A stretch of DNA of 64,000 nucleotides from JALNYB01 sp963676235 (GTDB lineage Archaea; Thermoplasmatota; Thermoplasmata; Methanomassiliicoccales; Methanomethylophilaceae): the NCBI GenBank assembly GCA_963676235.1, contig OY781044.1, forward strand, positions 744,001 through 808,000, read 5' to 3'. Shown piece after piece: positions 1-8,068 of this stretch. The position numbers and the translations under genes were made by a program. Below the pieces are notes generated by a model that was not told where the DNA came from, made no database searches, and saw only the letters and a list, made by a program, of their open reading frames with translations. Each line of letters starts with the position of its first letter. Position 1 is the stretch's first letter.

Positions 1-126
1 ACTTGTTTAACTAGTTTAAAAATAAAAAGAACTGTGCCAAAATAATATGGTTCACAAGGAGCAATAAATTTACACTTTTTAATTTTAAGATACAATCTAT
101 TGGATACTTTTGTATAAGGATGAAAG

Positions 127-795
127 ATGAATAAAAGGCCGTCTGTCCAACATTTCTATATCTTTTGTTCGTATTCCGTTATTATGGATTACACTCAGTT
201 CGGATGTCCTCGCGGAGAAGAGGGGCGTTCAATTTTAGAAGACATGAATATTCATCACAGACCTCTTTCCGAATGGGCTATTGAAAAACTTTCTTCAACA
301 TATACCAGCATACTAGATGTCGGATGTGGCGGAGGGATGCAATTATCTATTCTATCCACAAAGTATCCGAATGCCTCTTTGATAGGTGTTGACATATCCG
401 AAGAAGCCATAACAAAAGCTTTGGAAACCAATCATAAGGATATAGATTCTGGAAGGTGTAAAATTATTAAAGCTTCAGTATTCGAGCTTCCATTTGGAGA
501 CTGTACATTTGATCTTGTTACTGCATTTGAGACATATTTCTTCTGGTCGGATCTTCCTGTGGCAATCGAGGAGATACACAGAGTATTGAAGCCTGGAAAA
601 TGTTTTCAGATAATATCTGAACAATATCCTCATCCGAGATTCAACGATAAAATATCTGAGCGTGCAAAGCTTTGTAATTTTACATTAGTGACTAATGAAG
701 AGATGGTACGATTATTGGAAAATAATGGTTTCTCTGTAAAAATGGACGTTATAGAAGATAAGAACTGGGTATGTTTTATAGCAATTAAGAATTAA
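127..795 (+). CDS. class I SAM-dependent methyltransferase
   Basis: Small soluble methyltransferase with a Rossmann fold. The SAM-binding motif I, LDVGCGGG, is at residues 63-70, an acidic strand-2 end (GVDIS) follows, and VLKPGK marks the usual post-motif III region. The substrate cannot be told from sequence. Two starts are possible: the ATG at 127, preceded by a weak purine-rich stretch (AAGGATGAAAG), and an internal ATG at 184 giving MDYTQFGCPRGEEG. I expect the latter to match family members better, because the 19 extra residues look unlike a methyltransferase N-terminus. The gene stands alone, with the convergent membrane-protein gene 35 bp downstream. Confidence 0.8.
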   Translation: MNKRPSVQHFYIFCSYSVIMDYTQFGCPRGEEGRSILEDMNIHHRPLSEWAIEKLSSTYTSILDVGCGGGMQLSILSTKYPNASLIGVDISEEAITKALETNHKDIDSGRCKIIKASVFELPFGDCTFDLVTAFETYFFWSDLPVAIEEIHRVLKPGKCFQIISEQYPHPRFNDKISERAKLCNFTLVTNEEMVRLLENNGFSVKMDVIEDKNWVCFIAIKN

Positions 796-829
796 AAGTT
801 ATAATGCGGTCTTTCGACCGCAATCGAGT

Positions 830-1417
830 TTATAGAACGGGAAGCACGTCCTTTTCGGTTTCTAGGAAAATCCAGTTTCCGATAGCCTGGTATAGGAATA
901 CTATTCCGCTTACGAGTAATGCGATACCCGCGATCAGTATCGATGTGTCTCCATTGAACAGAGATGATACCAAAAATGCAATGGCCATTAAAAGTGATGA
1001 TATTCCAGATAGAATGTTATATGTCGCGAACAGTATGGTTGTGGCAACAAGGGTTCCGATACCAATCATGACATCGATGAGGAAGAATCCATTGAATCCA
1101 TACCACGCGGAGAGTCCGAATATGAATATTGAGACACCCCACATTCCAATAAGCATCCCTTCTGTTATCATGTCATTCTTGCCTGCGTAATATGCCATAG
1201 CTATGAGGAGTGCACCTGCGACTATTTTGAAGATTGTATATTCGGTACCAGTTGCATCGAACATATTCATAGAATTATTCATATAATTCAGACCTACGAT
1301 TATAAGGGTCATACTGAAGAAGAATAGACACATAACCGAAATGAAATCAATATTGTTGTTTAATTCATAATCTTCATAAGATTCATAAGTATCGTCTGAG
1401 ATATCATCGTTGTCCAT
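830..1417 (-). CDS. hypothetical multi-spanning membrane protein
   Basis: A 195-residue protein with an acidic, Asp/Tyr-rich N-terminus (about residues 1-22) followed by roughly six hydrophobic segments, so it should be an integral membrane protein with its acidic head outside the bilayer. I do not recognise a family or catalytic motif. It is divergent from the ribosomal protein L1 operon and shares the intergenic region 1418-1581. It resembles the many small HdeD/DUF308-like membrane proteins of Thermoplasmata in general character only, so no function is assigned. Confidence 0.7.
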   Translation of the reverse strand: MDNDDISDDTYESYEDYELNNNIDFISVMCLFFFSMTLIIVGLNYMNNSMNMFDATGTEYTIFKIVAGALLIAMAYYAGKNDMITEGMLIGMWGVSIFIFGLSAWYGFNGFFLIDVMIGIGTLVATTILFATYNILSGISSLLMAIAFLVSSLFNGDTSILIAGIALLVSGIVFLYQAIGNWIFLETEKDVLPVL

Positions 1418-1503
1418 GACTTGGTATCGAAGTCATGTATATTTATGAATTCGTTGTTCGTTGTTTTTATAGTATAGATATTTTCGAATTACTGTACCAA
1501 ACC

Positions 1504-1580
1504 TTTTATATATGTTATAGTTTAGCAGTGACTGCTTGTAGAAGAGCCTTCGGGCTCGTGTTACTACAAGGAGGAATTGT
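1504..1580 (+). promoter_or_regulatory. rpl1 promoter and leader hairpin overlapping the ribosome-binding site
   Basis: A TATA-like element (TTTTATATA, 1506-1514) lies about 25 nt before position ~1535. There a strong hairpin starts: CTTGTAG (1535-1541) pairs with CTACAAG (1564-1570), and GAGCC (1544-1548) pairs with GGCTC (1553-1557), closed by a TTCG tetraloop. The two helices are separated by an asymmetric internal loop (AA against GTGTTA). The last base of the stem, G1570, is the first base of the Shine-Dalgarno GGAGG (1570-1574). Protein L1 is known to repress its own operon by binding an mRNA mimic of its 23S site, two helices around an asymmetric loop. That this hairpin is the L1 operator is inference. 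Confidence 0.65.
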
Positions 1581-1581
1581 A

Positions 1582-2220
1582 TTGGCAGAAAAACCAACCG
1601 TAATGGCTGTGCAGAAAGCACTCGAGAGTGCGAAGAAGCGCAATTTTACTGAAACGGTTGAGTTGGCTATCAATCTCAAAGATATTGACCTTTCAATACC
1701 AAAGAACCGTATCCAGGAAGATGTAATCCTCCCGGCTGGTCGCGGTAAGAAAATCAAGATCTGTGTTATTGGTGGTGGCGAACTAGCCCTTAAAGCCAAA
1801 GACGTTGCAGATCTCGTGATCACACCCGAAGAATTGGGTGCGCTCGCTGAGAACAAGAAACAGGCTAAGAAGATCGCAAACAGCACAACATACTTTATCG
1901 CTGAAGCACCACTTATGGCGGTAGTCGGTAAAAGATTGGGTACTGTTTTAGGTCCACGCGGAAAAATGCCTAAGCCCATACCGCCGGGAGTAGATCCCGC
2001 AAGCATGGTCGAGAGCCTCCGTAAGTCTGTGACCGTCAGAACGAAAGACAGGAAAACTTTCCACGTACCCGTTGGATCAGTTGATATGTCTGCAGATGAT
2101 ATCGCTGAAAATGTCGAGATCATTTTGAAGCGTGTTGCACTCCGCCTTGAAAAAGGTAAGATGAACATTGCTTCTGCATACGTAAAGACATCAATGGGTC
2201 CATCAGAGAGGATATTGTAA
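1582..2220 (+). CDS. rpl1: 50S ribosomal protein L1 (uL1)
   Basis: Archaeal L1, 212 residues, a structural protein of the mobile L1 stalk of the large subunit and in many archaea the translational repressor of its own operon. The open frame extends upstream, but the only start with a good Shine-Dalgarno (GGAGG at 1570-1574) is TTG at 1582, giving AEKPTVMAVQKALE as the N-terminus. The conserved signature GPRGKMPKPIPPG is present in the middle of the protein. First gene of an L1-L10-L12 operon; L11, which often precedes L1 in archaea, is not here. The upstream hairpin may mediate feedback control. Confidence 0.95.
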   Translation: MAEKPTVMAVQKALESAKKRNFTETVELAINLKDIDLSIPKNRIQEDVILPAGRGKKIKICVIGGGELALKAKDVADLVITPEELGALAENKKQAKKIANSTTYFIAEAPLMAVVGKRLGTVLGPRGKMPKPIPPGVDPASMVESLRKSVTVRTKDRKTFHVPVGSVDMSADDIAENVEIILKRVALRLEKGKMNIASAYVKTSMGPSERIL

Positions 2221-2231
2221 GGAGGTCTAAG

Positions 2232-3239
2232 ATGGTACACGTCGCAGCTTGGAAGAAGGATCTGGTAAGCGAAATTGTCCAGGACATGATGGAAAACCCA
2301 GTTGTCGCAATTGTCGACATGCATGGAATTCCAGGACAGCAGATTCAGTCCATGAGAGCCGGCCTTCGTGCACATGCTCAATTGAAAATGACCAAGAACA
2401 ATCTTATGCTCTTGGCCCTTGACGAGGCAGCAAAGCAGAAGCCAGGTATCGAAAAACTGAAAGAAGCTGTTCACGGTCAGTGTGCAATTGTTACAACGGA
2501 TATTGATCCGTTCAAGCTTTACAAAAAACTTGAGGCAACAATGACACCTGCTCCTGCTAAACCAGGAGACATCGCCCCAACGGACATTATTGTCTACAAG
2601 GGACCGACACCGTTTGGACCAGGACCGATTATCGGTGAACTTCAGAAATTAGGCCTTCCTGCATTTATTGATGCAGGAAAAATAGCAATCAAGAAGGATA
2701 CACCATTGGTGAAGGCTGGAGAACCCATCCCCGCTAATGTTGCAGCAATGCTTCCAAAACTTGATATCTTACCCATGATCGTCGGAATGGACCTTAGGGT
2801 CGCTTTCGAAGACGGAGTAGCATATGGTCCAGAAACATTGAACATTCCAGAAGGTTACTATTCATCAATGTTCGCTACGGCTGCAAGTAATGCATTCGCA
2901 TTGGCAGTTTCGGTTGCATACCCCACAAAGGAAACAATCAGAACTCTCGTTACGAAGGCATTCAGGGAGACAATGGCTCTCTCTATATCAGCCGCGATAC
3001 CAACCAGAGAGAATATTGAAATACTTCTTGCAAAGGCAGACAGTCAAATGCTTGCCATAGCTTCTGCATCCGGATACACAAACGAAAACATAGCTGCTAG
3101 GCTTAGCTTGGCGGCAAAAGTGGCAGTGGCCGCACCCGCAGCAGGAACATCCGCACCCGCGGAGCAAAAAGTTGAACAAGAAGTCGAACAGGTCAGCGAA
3201 GAAGACGCAGCAGCTGGCTTGAGCGCATTATTCGGCTAA
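2232..3239 (+). CDS. rplP0: 50S ribosomal protein L10 / acidic P0 (uL10)
   Basis: Archaeal P0-type L10, 335 residues. The N-terminal domain binds 23S rRNA (VAAWKKDLVSEIV start) and the helical C-terminal part anchors L12 dimers to form the factor-recruiting stalk. The extreme C-terminus EEDAAAGLSALFG is the acidic/hydrophobic stalk tail and is the same as that of the L12 encoded next. It lies 11 bp after L1 with its own GGAGG at 2220-2224, and 15 bp before L12. Length and layout are typical. Confidence 0.97.
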   Translation: MVHVAAWKKDLVSEIVQDMMENPVVAIVDMHGIPGQQIQSMRAGLRAHAQLKMTKNNLMLLALDEAAKQKPGIEKLKEAVHGQCAIVTTDIDPFKLYKKLEATMTPAPAKPGDIAPTDIIVYKGPTPFGPGPIIGELQKLGLPAFIDAGKIAIKKDTPLVKAGEPIPANVAAMLPKLDILPMIVGMDLRVAFEDGVAYGPETLNIPEGYYSSMFATAASNAFALAVSVAYPTKETIRTLVTKAFRETMALSISAAIPTRENIEILLAKADSQMLAIASASGYTNENIAARLSLAAKVAVAAPAAGTSAPAEQKVEQEVEQVSEEDAAAGLSALFG

Positions 3240-3254
3240 AAGGAGTTGAATTAA

Positions 3255-3563
3255 ATGGAGTATATTTACAGTGCAATGGTGCTTTACTCTGCTGGCAAAG
3301 AAATCACTGAGAAAGACGTAACAGCCATTCTCACGACAGCAGGCGTAAACGTTGACGCAGCTAAAGTCAAAGCACTGATCGCATCACTCGAGGGAGTAGA
3401 CATCAAAGAGGCCATCGCAAGTGCCTCTTTCGCAGCCGCACCCGCAGCAGCAGCAGCCGCACCCGCAGCAGCAGCAGCCGCACCCGCAGCAGCAGACGAA
3501 CCCGAAGAGCCCGCAGTCAGTGAAGAAGACGCAGCAGCAGGTCTCAGCGCTTTGTTCGGATGA
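3255..3563 (+). CDS. rpl12: 50S ribosomal protein L12 / P1 (aP1)
   Basis: Archaeal P1-type stalk protein, 102 residues. It has an N-terminal dimerisation domain (MEYIYSAMVLYSAGKEIT start), an Ala/Pro hinge made of near-repeats of APAAAAAA (about residues 55-78), and the tail SEEDAAAGLSALFG that contacts elongation factors. The shared tail with L10 is a normal archaeal feature. Third gene of the L1 operon. GCA and GCC codons dominate the hinge, so the DNA is locally repetitive. Confidence 0.97.
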   Translation: MEYIYSAMVLYSAGKEITEKDVTAILTTAGVNVDAAKVKALIASLEGVDIKEAIASASFAAAPAAAAAAPAAAAAAPAAADEPEEPAVSEEDAAAGLSALFG

Positions 3564-3642
3564 ACAAAAAGTTGGTTAAAGACAACACAAACCTCTTACA
3601 CATATCTTTATTTTACAGAGTTGATTCGAGAGAGTAATTCTT

Positions 3643-3942
3643 ATGGATTCCACACAAAAGATTACTGTCAGATTAGGATCCGATACTATGGCTGTACTGC
3701 AGTCATTTGTAGATTCTGGAGAATATTCCAGTTTATCTGAGGTAATTTTTGCGGCCATCAGTGATTTTATCTATACAAAATGTACGCAAGAAGACATTTT
3801 GAAGATTTTAGCCAATATTACAGATAAGAAGAATATCGACATGAAGGTACTTATGAAAAATGTGGAACATACAGAAATGGATGAGGCAGTTCGTAAGGCA
3901 GTTTGCGAATACATCCGCATGAGGATGAATTCGGAGGAATGA
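3643..3942 (+). CDS. ribbon-helix-helix protein, CdrS-like, upstream of an FtsZ-like gene
   Basis: A 99-residue protein whose N-terminal half (ITVRLGSDTMAVLQSFVDSG, then SLSEVIFAAISDFI) has the ribbon-helix-helix pattern: a beta strand followed by two helices with the S-E-V/I-hydrophobic helix-2 motif. The C-terminal half looks helical and may bind a ligand or partner. It ends one base before the tubulin-like gene, so the two should be cotranscribed. In haloarchaea a short RHH regulator, CdrS, is encoded with ftsZ2 and controls division genes; a similar role here is inferred from this arrangement only. Confidence 0.75.
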   Translation: MDSTQKITVRLGSDTMAVLQSFVDSGEYSSLSEVIFAAISDFIYTKCTQEDILKILANITDKKNIDMKVLMKNVEHTEMDEAVRKAVCEYIRMRMNSEE

Positions 3943-3943
3943 T

Positions 3944-4783
3944 TTGCCAGGCAGTACCGTTGTTATAGGTTGTGGTGGCGGCGGTTGCAATACAGTTTTT
4001 CGTTTGAAGAATTCGAAATTGCCAATTGTCACGATAAATACGGGAAACAACGAATCGAAGGTCACAATTTCGATGGCCGATAAAAGTGTTAATGGTTGCA
4101 GGGGGGATCCAGATCTTGCATGGGCATTGGCATCTGATTATGCTGACAATATCAGGGAGCAGATCGAAGGATATTCTAATGTCATCGTTACCGCAGGTCT
4201 CGGAGGCGGTACGGGCGCAGGAGTCATACCGATCATTGCAGAGTGTGCAAAGGAATCAAAGGCAAGATTCATTTCAGTGGTCAGTATTCCTATGGCTTCA
4301 GAGAAGGAAAGGAGTTCAACTGCACGGACTCAGATGAGAGAGATAATCCAGCTATCGGAGCGTACAATCATATTCGATATGGATAAGGTCTTCAACGAAG
4401 GGGGAGATATGATATTCAATAAGCTTCTTCTTGCAACAGATAGGCTGATAAGCCAATCTATAGAGAGGCTTGCAGAAATGCTGGAAGGGCCATTCTTCAG
4501 TATGTTTAGTGAAAGAGTGTACACAGTGGCTTACGCATCATCTTTGGACCCTGTGTGTTCTGTTCAGGCAGCATTATCATCGTATTTCTTCGATACAGAT
4601 CCTAATTATGGGAAGATTATAGTAAATACCGATTCAAAATTCACTAATATGGATAAGGTTGACATATCTGAAGCATTATGCAATAAAACAGGGATATTGC
4701 CCGAGGTCATTGTAGGAAAAGTGCAGGATAGTTATGGAATGATGTTGTTCTTTCCCATATCATATACTTCTTTGTTGTCATGA
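3944..4783 (+). CDS. tubulin/FtsZ-superfamily GTPase, compact and atypical
   Basis: A 279-residue member of the tubulin/FtsZ superfamily. The nucleotide loops are clear: VIGCGGGGCNTV at residues 7-18 and the G-box GLGGGTGAG at 85-93. The long H7-like helix is at about 161-180. The segment after it (EGPFFSMFSERV) lacks the NxDxxD T7 loop that completes the GTPase site of the neighbouring subunit in FtsZ. A C-terminal beta domain then appears to follow (VNTDSKF, VIVGKVQD). FtsZ is usually near 350 residues or more, so this is a reduced form and may have weak or no GTPase activity. Start is TTG at 3944 with GGAGG at 3932-3936. Confidence 0.8.
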   Translation: MPGSTVVIGCGGGGCNTVFRLKNSKLPIVTINTGNNESKVTISMADKSVNGCRGDPDLAWALASDYADNIREQIEGYSNVIVTAGLGGGTGAGVIPIIAECAKESKARFISVVSIPMASEKERSSTARTQMREIIQLSERTIIFDMDKVFNEGGDMIFNKLLLATDRLISQSIERLAEMLEGPFFSMFSERVYTVAYASSLDPVCSVQAALSSYFFDTDPNYGKIIVNTDSKFTNMDKVDISEALCNKTGILPEVIVGKVQDSYGMMLFFPISYTSLLS

Positions 4784-4860
4784 TTCACAAAAGGTTTTAA
4801 CAGATAGCGGTGCTCTCAGACTCATTAGATCACTTTGTGATATTCTTAAGAGGATGACTG

Positions 4861-5451
4861 ATGTTCAATATAGGAGAATGGATCTACGATTTGTTCGGTG
4901 CTAACGGTGAATGGGGAATATTACTGTGTATATTCTTGATATTCTTACTTGATGCGTTGGTAGTCCCCACGCTTCCCGAGTTGTTCTTTGTAATTTGTTT
5001 TATGTATAAACCTACAATGCTGTTCGGAACAGAACTTATCTGTGTGGCTGCATTGGCAGAAATAATCGGAATTTTATCACTATATTTTGTGGTGACCCTT
5101 ATCAAGATCCCGAATAAGATAGAGAAATTGGTTGATAAATACATTGGATTCCTAGTGTTAGGGGATGAACGGCTTCTTCTGTTGAATCGTGTAGCGCCAA
5201 TGATTCCGTTTGCAGGAGCTTTTATAAAGATCGCAAATTGGAGGCTCGGCGTATCTCTGATGTATATAGTCGTAGGATGTTTCGTGAAATTCGGCATTAT
5301 TATGTTGATGAGCGATTTCTTCTATAGTTATTTCAGTGGATCAGAAGCTCAAACGATCACATTGATATTCATATTCGCGATAATAGGCATCAGTTTCATA
5401 TTGTCATATGTGATGAAAAAAAGAAAAGGTCTTTCGGATGAAGATAGTTGA
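4861..5451 (+). CDS. integral membrane protein, possibly DedA/VTT-like
   Basis: A 196-residue membrane protein with about five hydrophobic segments and a lysine-rich cytoplasmic tail (MKKRKG). The stretch LLLLNRVAPMIPFAG followed by a small-residue helix recalls the re-entrant region of DedA/VTT (SNARE-associated) proteins, which act in lipid flipping or membrane homeostasis, but the match is weak. It overlaps the next glycosyltransferase gene by 14 bp, so the two are probably cotranscribed; a role with lipid-linked sugars would fit but is inference. Confidence 0.65.
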   Translation: MFNIGEWIYDLFGANGEWGILLCIFLIFLLDALVVPTLPELFFVICFMYKPTMLFGTELICVAALAEIIGILSLYFVVTLIKIPNKIEKLVDKYIGFLVLGDERLLLLNRVAPMIPFAGAFIKIANWRLGVSLMYIVVGCFVKFGIIMLMSDFFYSYFSGSEAQTITLIFIFAIIGISFILSYVMKKRKGLSDEDS

Positions 5452-6544
5452 TGTGAATCCGTTTTTCTATCCTTTCAGAGGAGGGATAGAGCATAGAATG
5501 CACGATACCAGTCGTTTACTGGTTGAGAAAGGTCACGATGTCACAATCATCACCGGAAGACTTCCTGATACTCAGAAAGAAGAAAGGACATCGGAAGGTT
5601 ATAGGATCATACGTTTAGAATCTAAATTGATAAATATCTATAATCCTCCTTTTATTTCTTCAAAAGGTGTCTACGAGGCAATAGAGTCATTGGATCCAGA
5701 TATAGTGAATTATAATTATAGATGGGCGCCGAGTTATAACAAAGATCTTAAAAGATATGATGGAAAGAAAGTTTTTACATATCATAATATGTGGGGTGAG
5801 GGTATCGGCGTTCAGGCAACCGTGTCTGAATTAAATGACAATAAATTTGCAAAATGTCTTGACACGTTCGATCATGTTATCGCAGTAAGCGATTACGTTA
5901 GAAACGATTTGATAAGGCGCGGTTATTCTCCCGAGTATGTTACATCCGTCCCTACGGGATTATCTGAATATCCTGAGGCCGGAGACGGACAGGGGGATTT
6001 TATCCTTTCATTGGGAAGGCTCGTAAGGACAAAGGGCTTGGATTATCTTGTGGAATCTATGAAGGATGTCGATTATAAATTAATCATATGTGGGAAGGGT
6101 CCTGATTCGGATCGTCTGTCCAAAAAGATATCTAAATTGGGACTTGAAGACAAGATAGAAATGAAAGGATATGTTACAGACGAGGAGAAGAATTGTTTGA
6201 TGGGTTCGTGTAAGTTCTTTGTTATGCCCTCTCTGTTTGAATCATTGGGCCTTGCAGCCATAGAATTGATGTCCTATGGAAGGCCGATAATCTGTACGAA
6301 TGTAAATGGGCTCCCCGAGACGGTGAAGGATGGTGGGGTCACTGTTCCGCCTAAGGATTCGAAGGCACTTTCAAATGCTATCAACGATCTTCTTACAAAC
6401 GAATCAAAACGTGAAGAATTGAGAAAGAATGCATTAGTTCAAGTTCAAAATTACAAATGGGAGGGATTGATCTCTAAGATAGAGGGTGTTTACCAGAAGG
6501 TTCTATCCGGTGAATATTCCAAAGAGAATGCGCATGCTAGATGA
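5438..6544 (+). CDS. glycosyltransferase family 4 (GT-B fold)
   Basis: A 368-residue retaining GT-B glycosyltransferase. The N-terminal acceptor domain begins MKIVDVNPFFYPFRGGIEH with a glycine-rich loop. The C-terminal donor domain has LGRLVRTKGLDYL, CGKGPD and the EX7E-type nucleotide-sugar motif in PSLFESLGLAAIELMSYG, the last about 100 residues from the C-terminus. Donor and acceptor are unknown. It starts inside the end of the membrane-protein gene upstream and is likely part of a small membrane-glycolipid operon. Confidence 0.88.
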   Translation: MKIVDVNPFFYPFRGGIEHRMHDTSRLLVEKGHDVTIITGRLPDTQKEERTSEGYRIIRLESKLINIYNPPFISSKGVYEAIESLDPDIVNYNYRWAPSYNKDLKRYDGKKVFTYHNMWGEGIGVQATVSELNDNKFAKCLDTFDHVIAVSDYVRNDLIRRGYSPEYVTSVPTGLSEYPEAGDGQGDFILSLGRLVRTKGLDYLVESMKDVDYKLIICGKGPDSDRLSKKISKLGLEDKIEMKGYVTDEEKNCLMGSCKFFVMPSLFESLGLAAIELMSYGRPIICTNVNGLPETVKDGGVTVPPKDSKALSNAINDLLTNESKREELRKNALVQVQNYKWEGLISKIEGVYQKVLSGEYSKENAHAR

Positions 6545-7258
6545 TTATCTGTAGTTTTTGCCGTTGTTGATGATCTTCGCAGCATCTCCGAATATTCCCA
6601 TTATGGTGTTATATTCGTATTTGGTAGGTATGGAGCGCCCCATCATTCTTCTGAACATCACCGCAGTACCTTCCTTTCTTGGTTCTGAATAATCTACGGC
6701 ATCCAGAAGGTCCATAAAGAATTCGAACATGAGTTCTTTTTCTCTGTGATCTGCGGGTTCTGCCCGTCTGTCAATAGAGTGGGCTTGGAATATCTCGTAC
6801 AAAACAAGTGTTGCAGCGTGTGAAAGATTCAATATTGGATATTGTTCGTTTGTTGGAACGTTGATTAGCACGTCGCATTTGTTGAGTTCTTCCTGAAGAA
6901 GTCCTATATCTTCACGACCAAGCAACAGTGCGATCCTTTGCTCATATCCACGTATATTTTGGGCGAATTCTCTGGCTGGTACTGGTACACGAGCATAATT
7001 CTTGTCACCTTTTGTAACTATCCCGCTTGTACCTACTACCAGAAAGCAATCTGTCAATGCGTCATCTATACAAGTTACTGTGACTGCATTGTCAAGTATG
7101 TCGGAACCGTGTTTTGCTCTGCGATAAGCATCGTCCCCTATTTCGCACGGGTTCACAAGATATAGCTCTCTGACGTCAAAATTAGCCATTGATCTACATA
7201 CTGCGCCGATGTTTCCTTCGAATTTGGGGCCCACCAAAATAACACGTATCTCTGGCAT
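6545..7258 (-). CDS. SpoU/TrmH-family RNA 2'-O-methyltransferase, TrmJ-like
   Basis: A 237-residue SPOUT-class methyltransferase that should add a 2'-O-methyl group to tRNA or rRNA using SAM. The N-terminal motif 1 (LVGPKFEGNIGAVCRSMANF) carries the N and R of the SpoU catalytic site, and the knot motifs LLGREDIGL and PTNEQYPILNLSHA are in place. The order and spacing match the TrmJ/COG0565 group, which methylates position 32 of tRNA in bacteria and archaea. Convergent with the upstream glycosyltransferase, ending immediately after it. Confidence 0.88.
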   Translation of the reverse strand: MPEIRVILVGPKFEGNIGAVCRSMANFDVRELYLVNPCEIGDDAYRRAKHGSDILDNAVTVTCIDDALTDCFLVVGTSGIVTKGDKNYARVPVPAREFAQNIRGYEQRIALLLGREDIGLLQEELNKCDVLINVPTNEQYPILNLSHAATLVLYEIFQAHSIDRRAEPADHREKELMFEFFMDLLDAVDYSEPRKEGTAVMFRRMMGRSIPTKYEYNTIMGIFGDAAKIINNGKNYR

Positions 7259-7309
7259 TATTTCGCATTAGAACATAAATCTATATCAATTGTACTCTTA
7301 CCTTGTAAT

Positions 7310-8068
7310 GTGAGTGTCCCCAAAGATCATCCGAGATACAGATCGCTCATGGTAAGAGAGCATCTAGCTGAAATGGTAGAGAAAGGATTGGTGAATCCGA
7401 CAGGTTTGATTTCGCACGGAAGAGGAGAAGCGTTCGACTATCTGATGGGTGAACGTTCATTGGAACCCTCTCTGGTTGCTGAAAAAGCTGCAGCCGCATA
7501 TCTTCTGAGGGCGAAGCGTCCAGTTGTATGTGTAAATGGTAATGCGGCTGTATTGGATCCTAAGAATCTTATCGCATTAGCAGAGAATATTCCTGCTAAG
7601 TTAGAGATAAATATATTTCATCGCACCGAGGAAAGAATGGAACTTTTGATCTCTTATATGGAGTCTGAGGGTGCGAAGAATATCTTAGGCCGTAATCCTG
7701 ATTCCAGGATTGCAGGTCTCAATCATGATCGTGCATTATGCACAAAAGAGGGAATTTACGATTCAGATGTTATAATCGTTCCGATAGAGGACGGAGATCG
7801 TGCAGAGGCTTTGGTATCTATGGGGAAGATCGTTATTTCCATAGATCTCAATCCATTATCAAGAACTTCGAAGACAGCAAGCGTTTCTATTTCAGATGAA
7901 ATGACGCGTGCTCTCGAGAACATAATGGGATTCTTAAAGGAAATGAAAGGAAATGAGAAAGAGATATCAGATATCATATCTAATTTCTCCAATAACGATA
8001 ATCGCAAAATTATGATCGAGTGCATTTGCAGCTCGTTGATGTCAGAATTTGAAAATGGTGAGAATTGA
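7310..8068 (+). CDS. 4-phosphopantoate--beta-alanine ligase (phosphopantothenate synthetase)
   Basis: Archaeal-type phosphopantothenate synthetase (COG1701, DUF137), 252 residues, which joins 4-phosphopantoate to beta-alanine with ATP in CoA synthesis. The family signature is at the N-terminus: PKDHPRYRSLMVREHL then GLISHGRGEAFDYLMGE. It replaces bacterial pantothenate synthetase and kinase together with pantoate kinase, which is encoded at 55640-56500. Start is GTG at 7310. The TGA stop overlaps the ATG of the adenosylhomocysteinase gene. Confidence 0.92.
   Translation: MSVPKDHPRYRSLMVREHLAEMVEKGLVNPTGLISHGRGEAFDYLMGERSLEPSLVAEKAAAAYLLRAKRPVVCVNGNAAVLDPKNLIALAENIPAKLEINIFHRTEERMELLISYMESEGAKNILGRNPDSRIAGLNHDRALCTKEGIYDSDVIIVPIEDGDRAEALVSMGKIVISIDLNPLSRTSKTASVSISDEMTRALENIMGFLKEMKGNEKEISDIISNFSNNDNRKIMIECICSSLMSEFENGEN

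Noticed and set aside
804..1190. A plus-strand frame opposite the membrane protein at 830-1417
   Set aside because: The minus-strand translation is clearly membrane-protein-like with a good start; the plus frame is its mirror.
1515..2474. A 319-codon open frame on the minus strand across L1 and L10
   Set aside because: It is antisense to two clear ribosomal protein genes, with low-complexity Ser/Thr-rich translation and no family features.
3430..3500. Repeated GCAGCAGCAGCCGCACCC units as a possible tandem repeat or CRISPR-like array
   Set aside because: It encodes the Ala/Pro hinge of ribosomal protein L12 and has no spacer structure.
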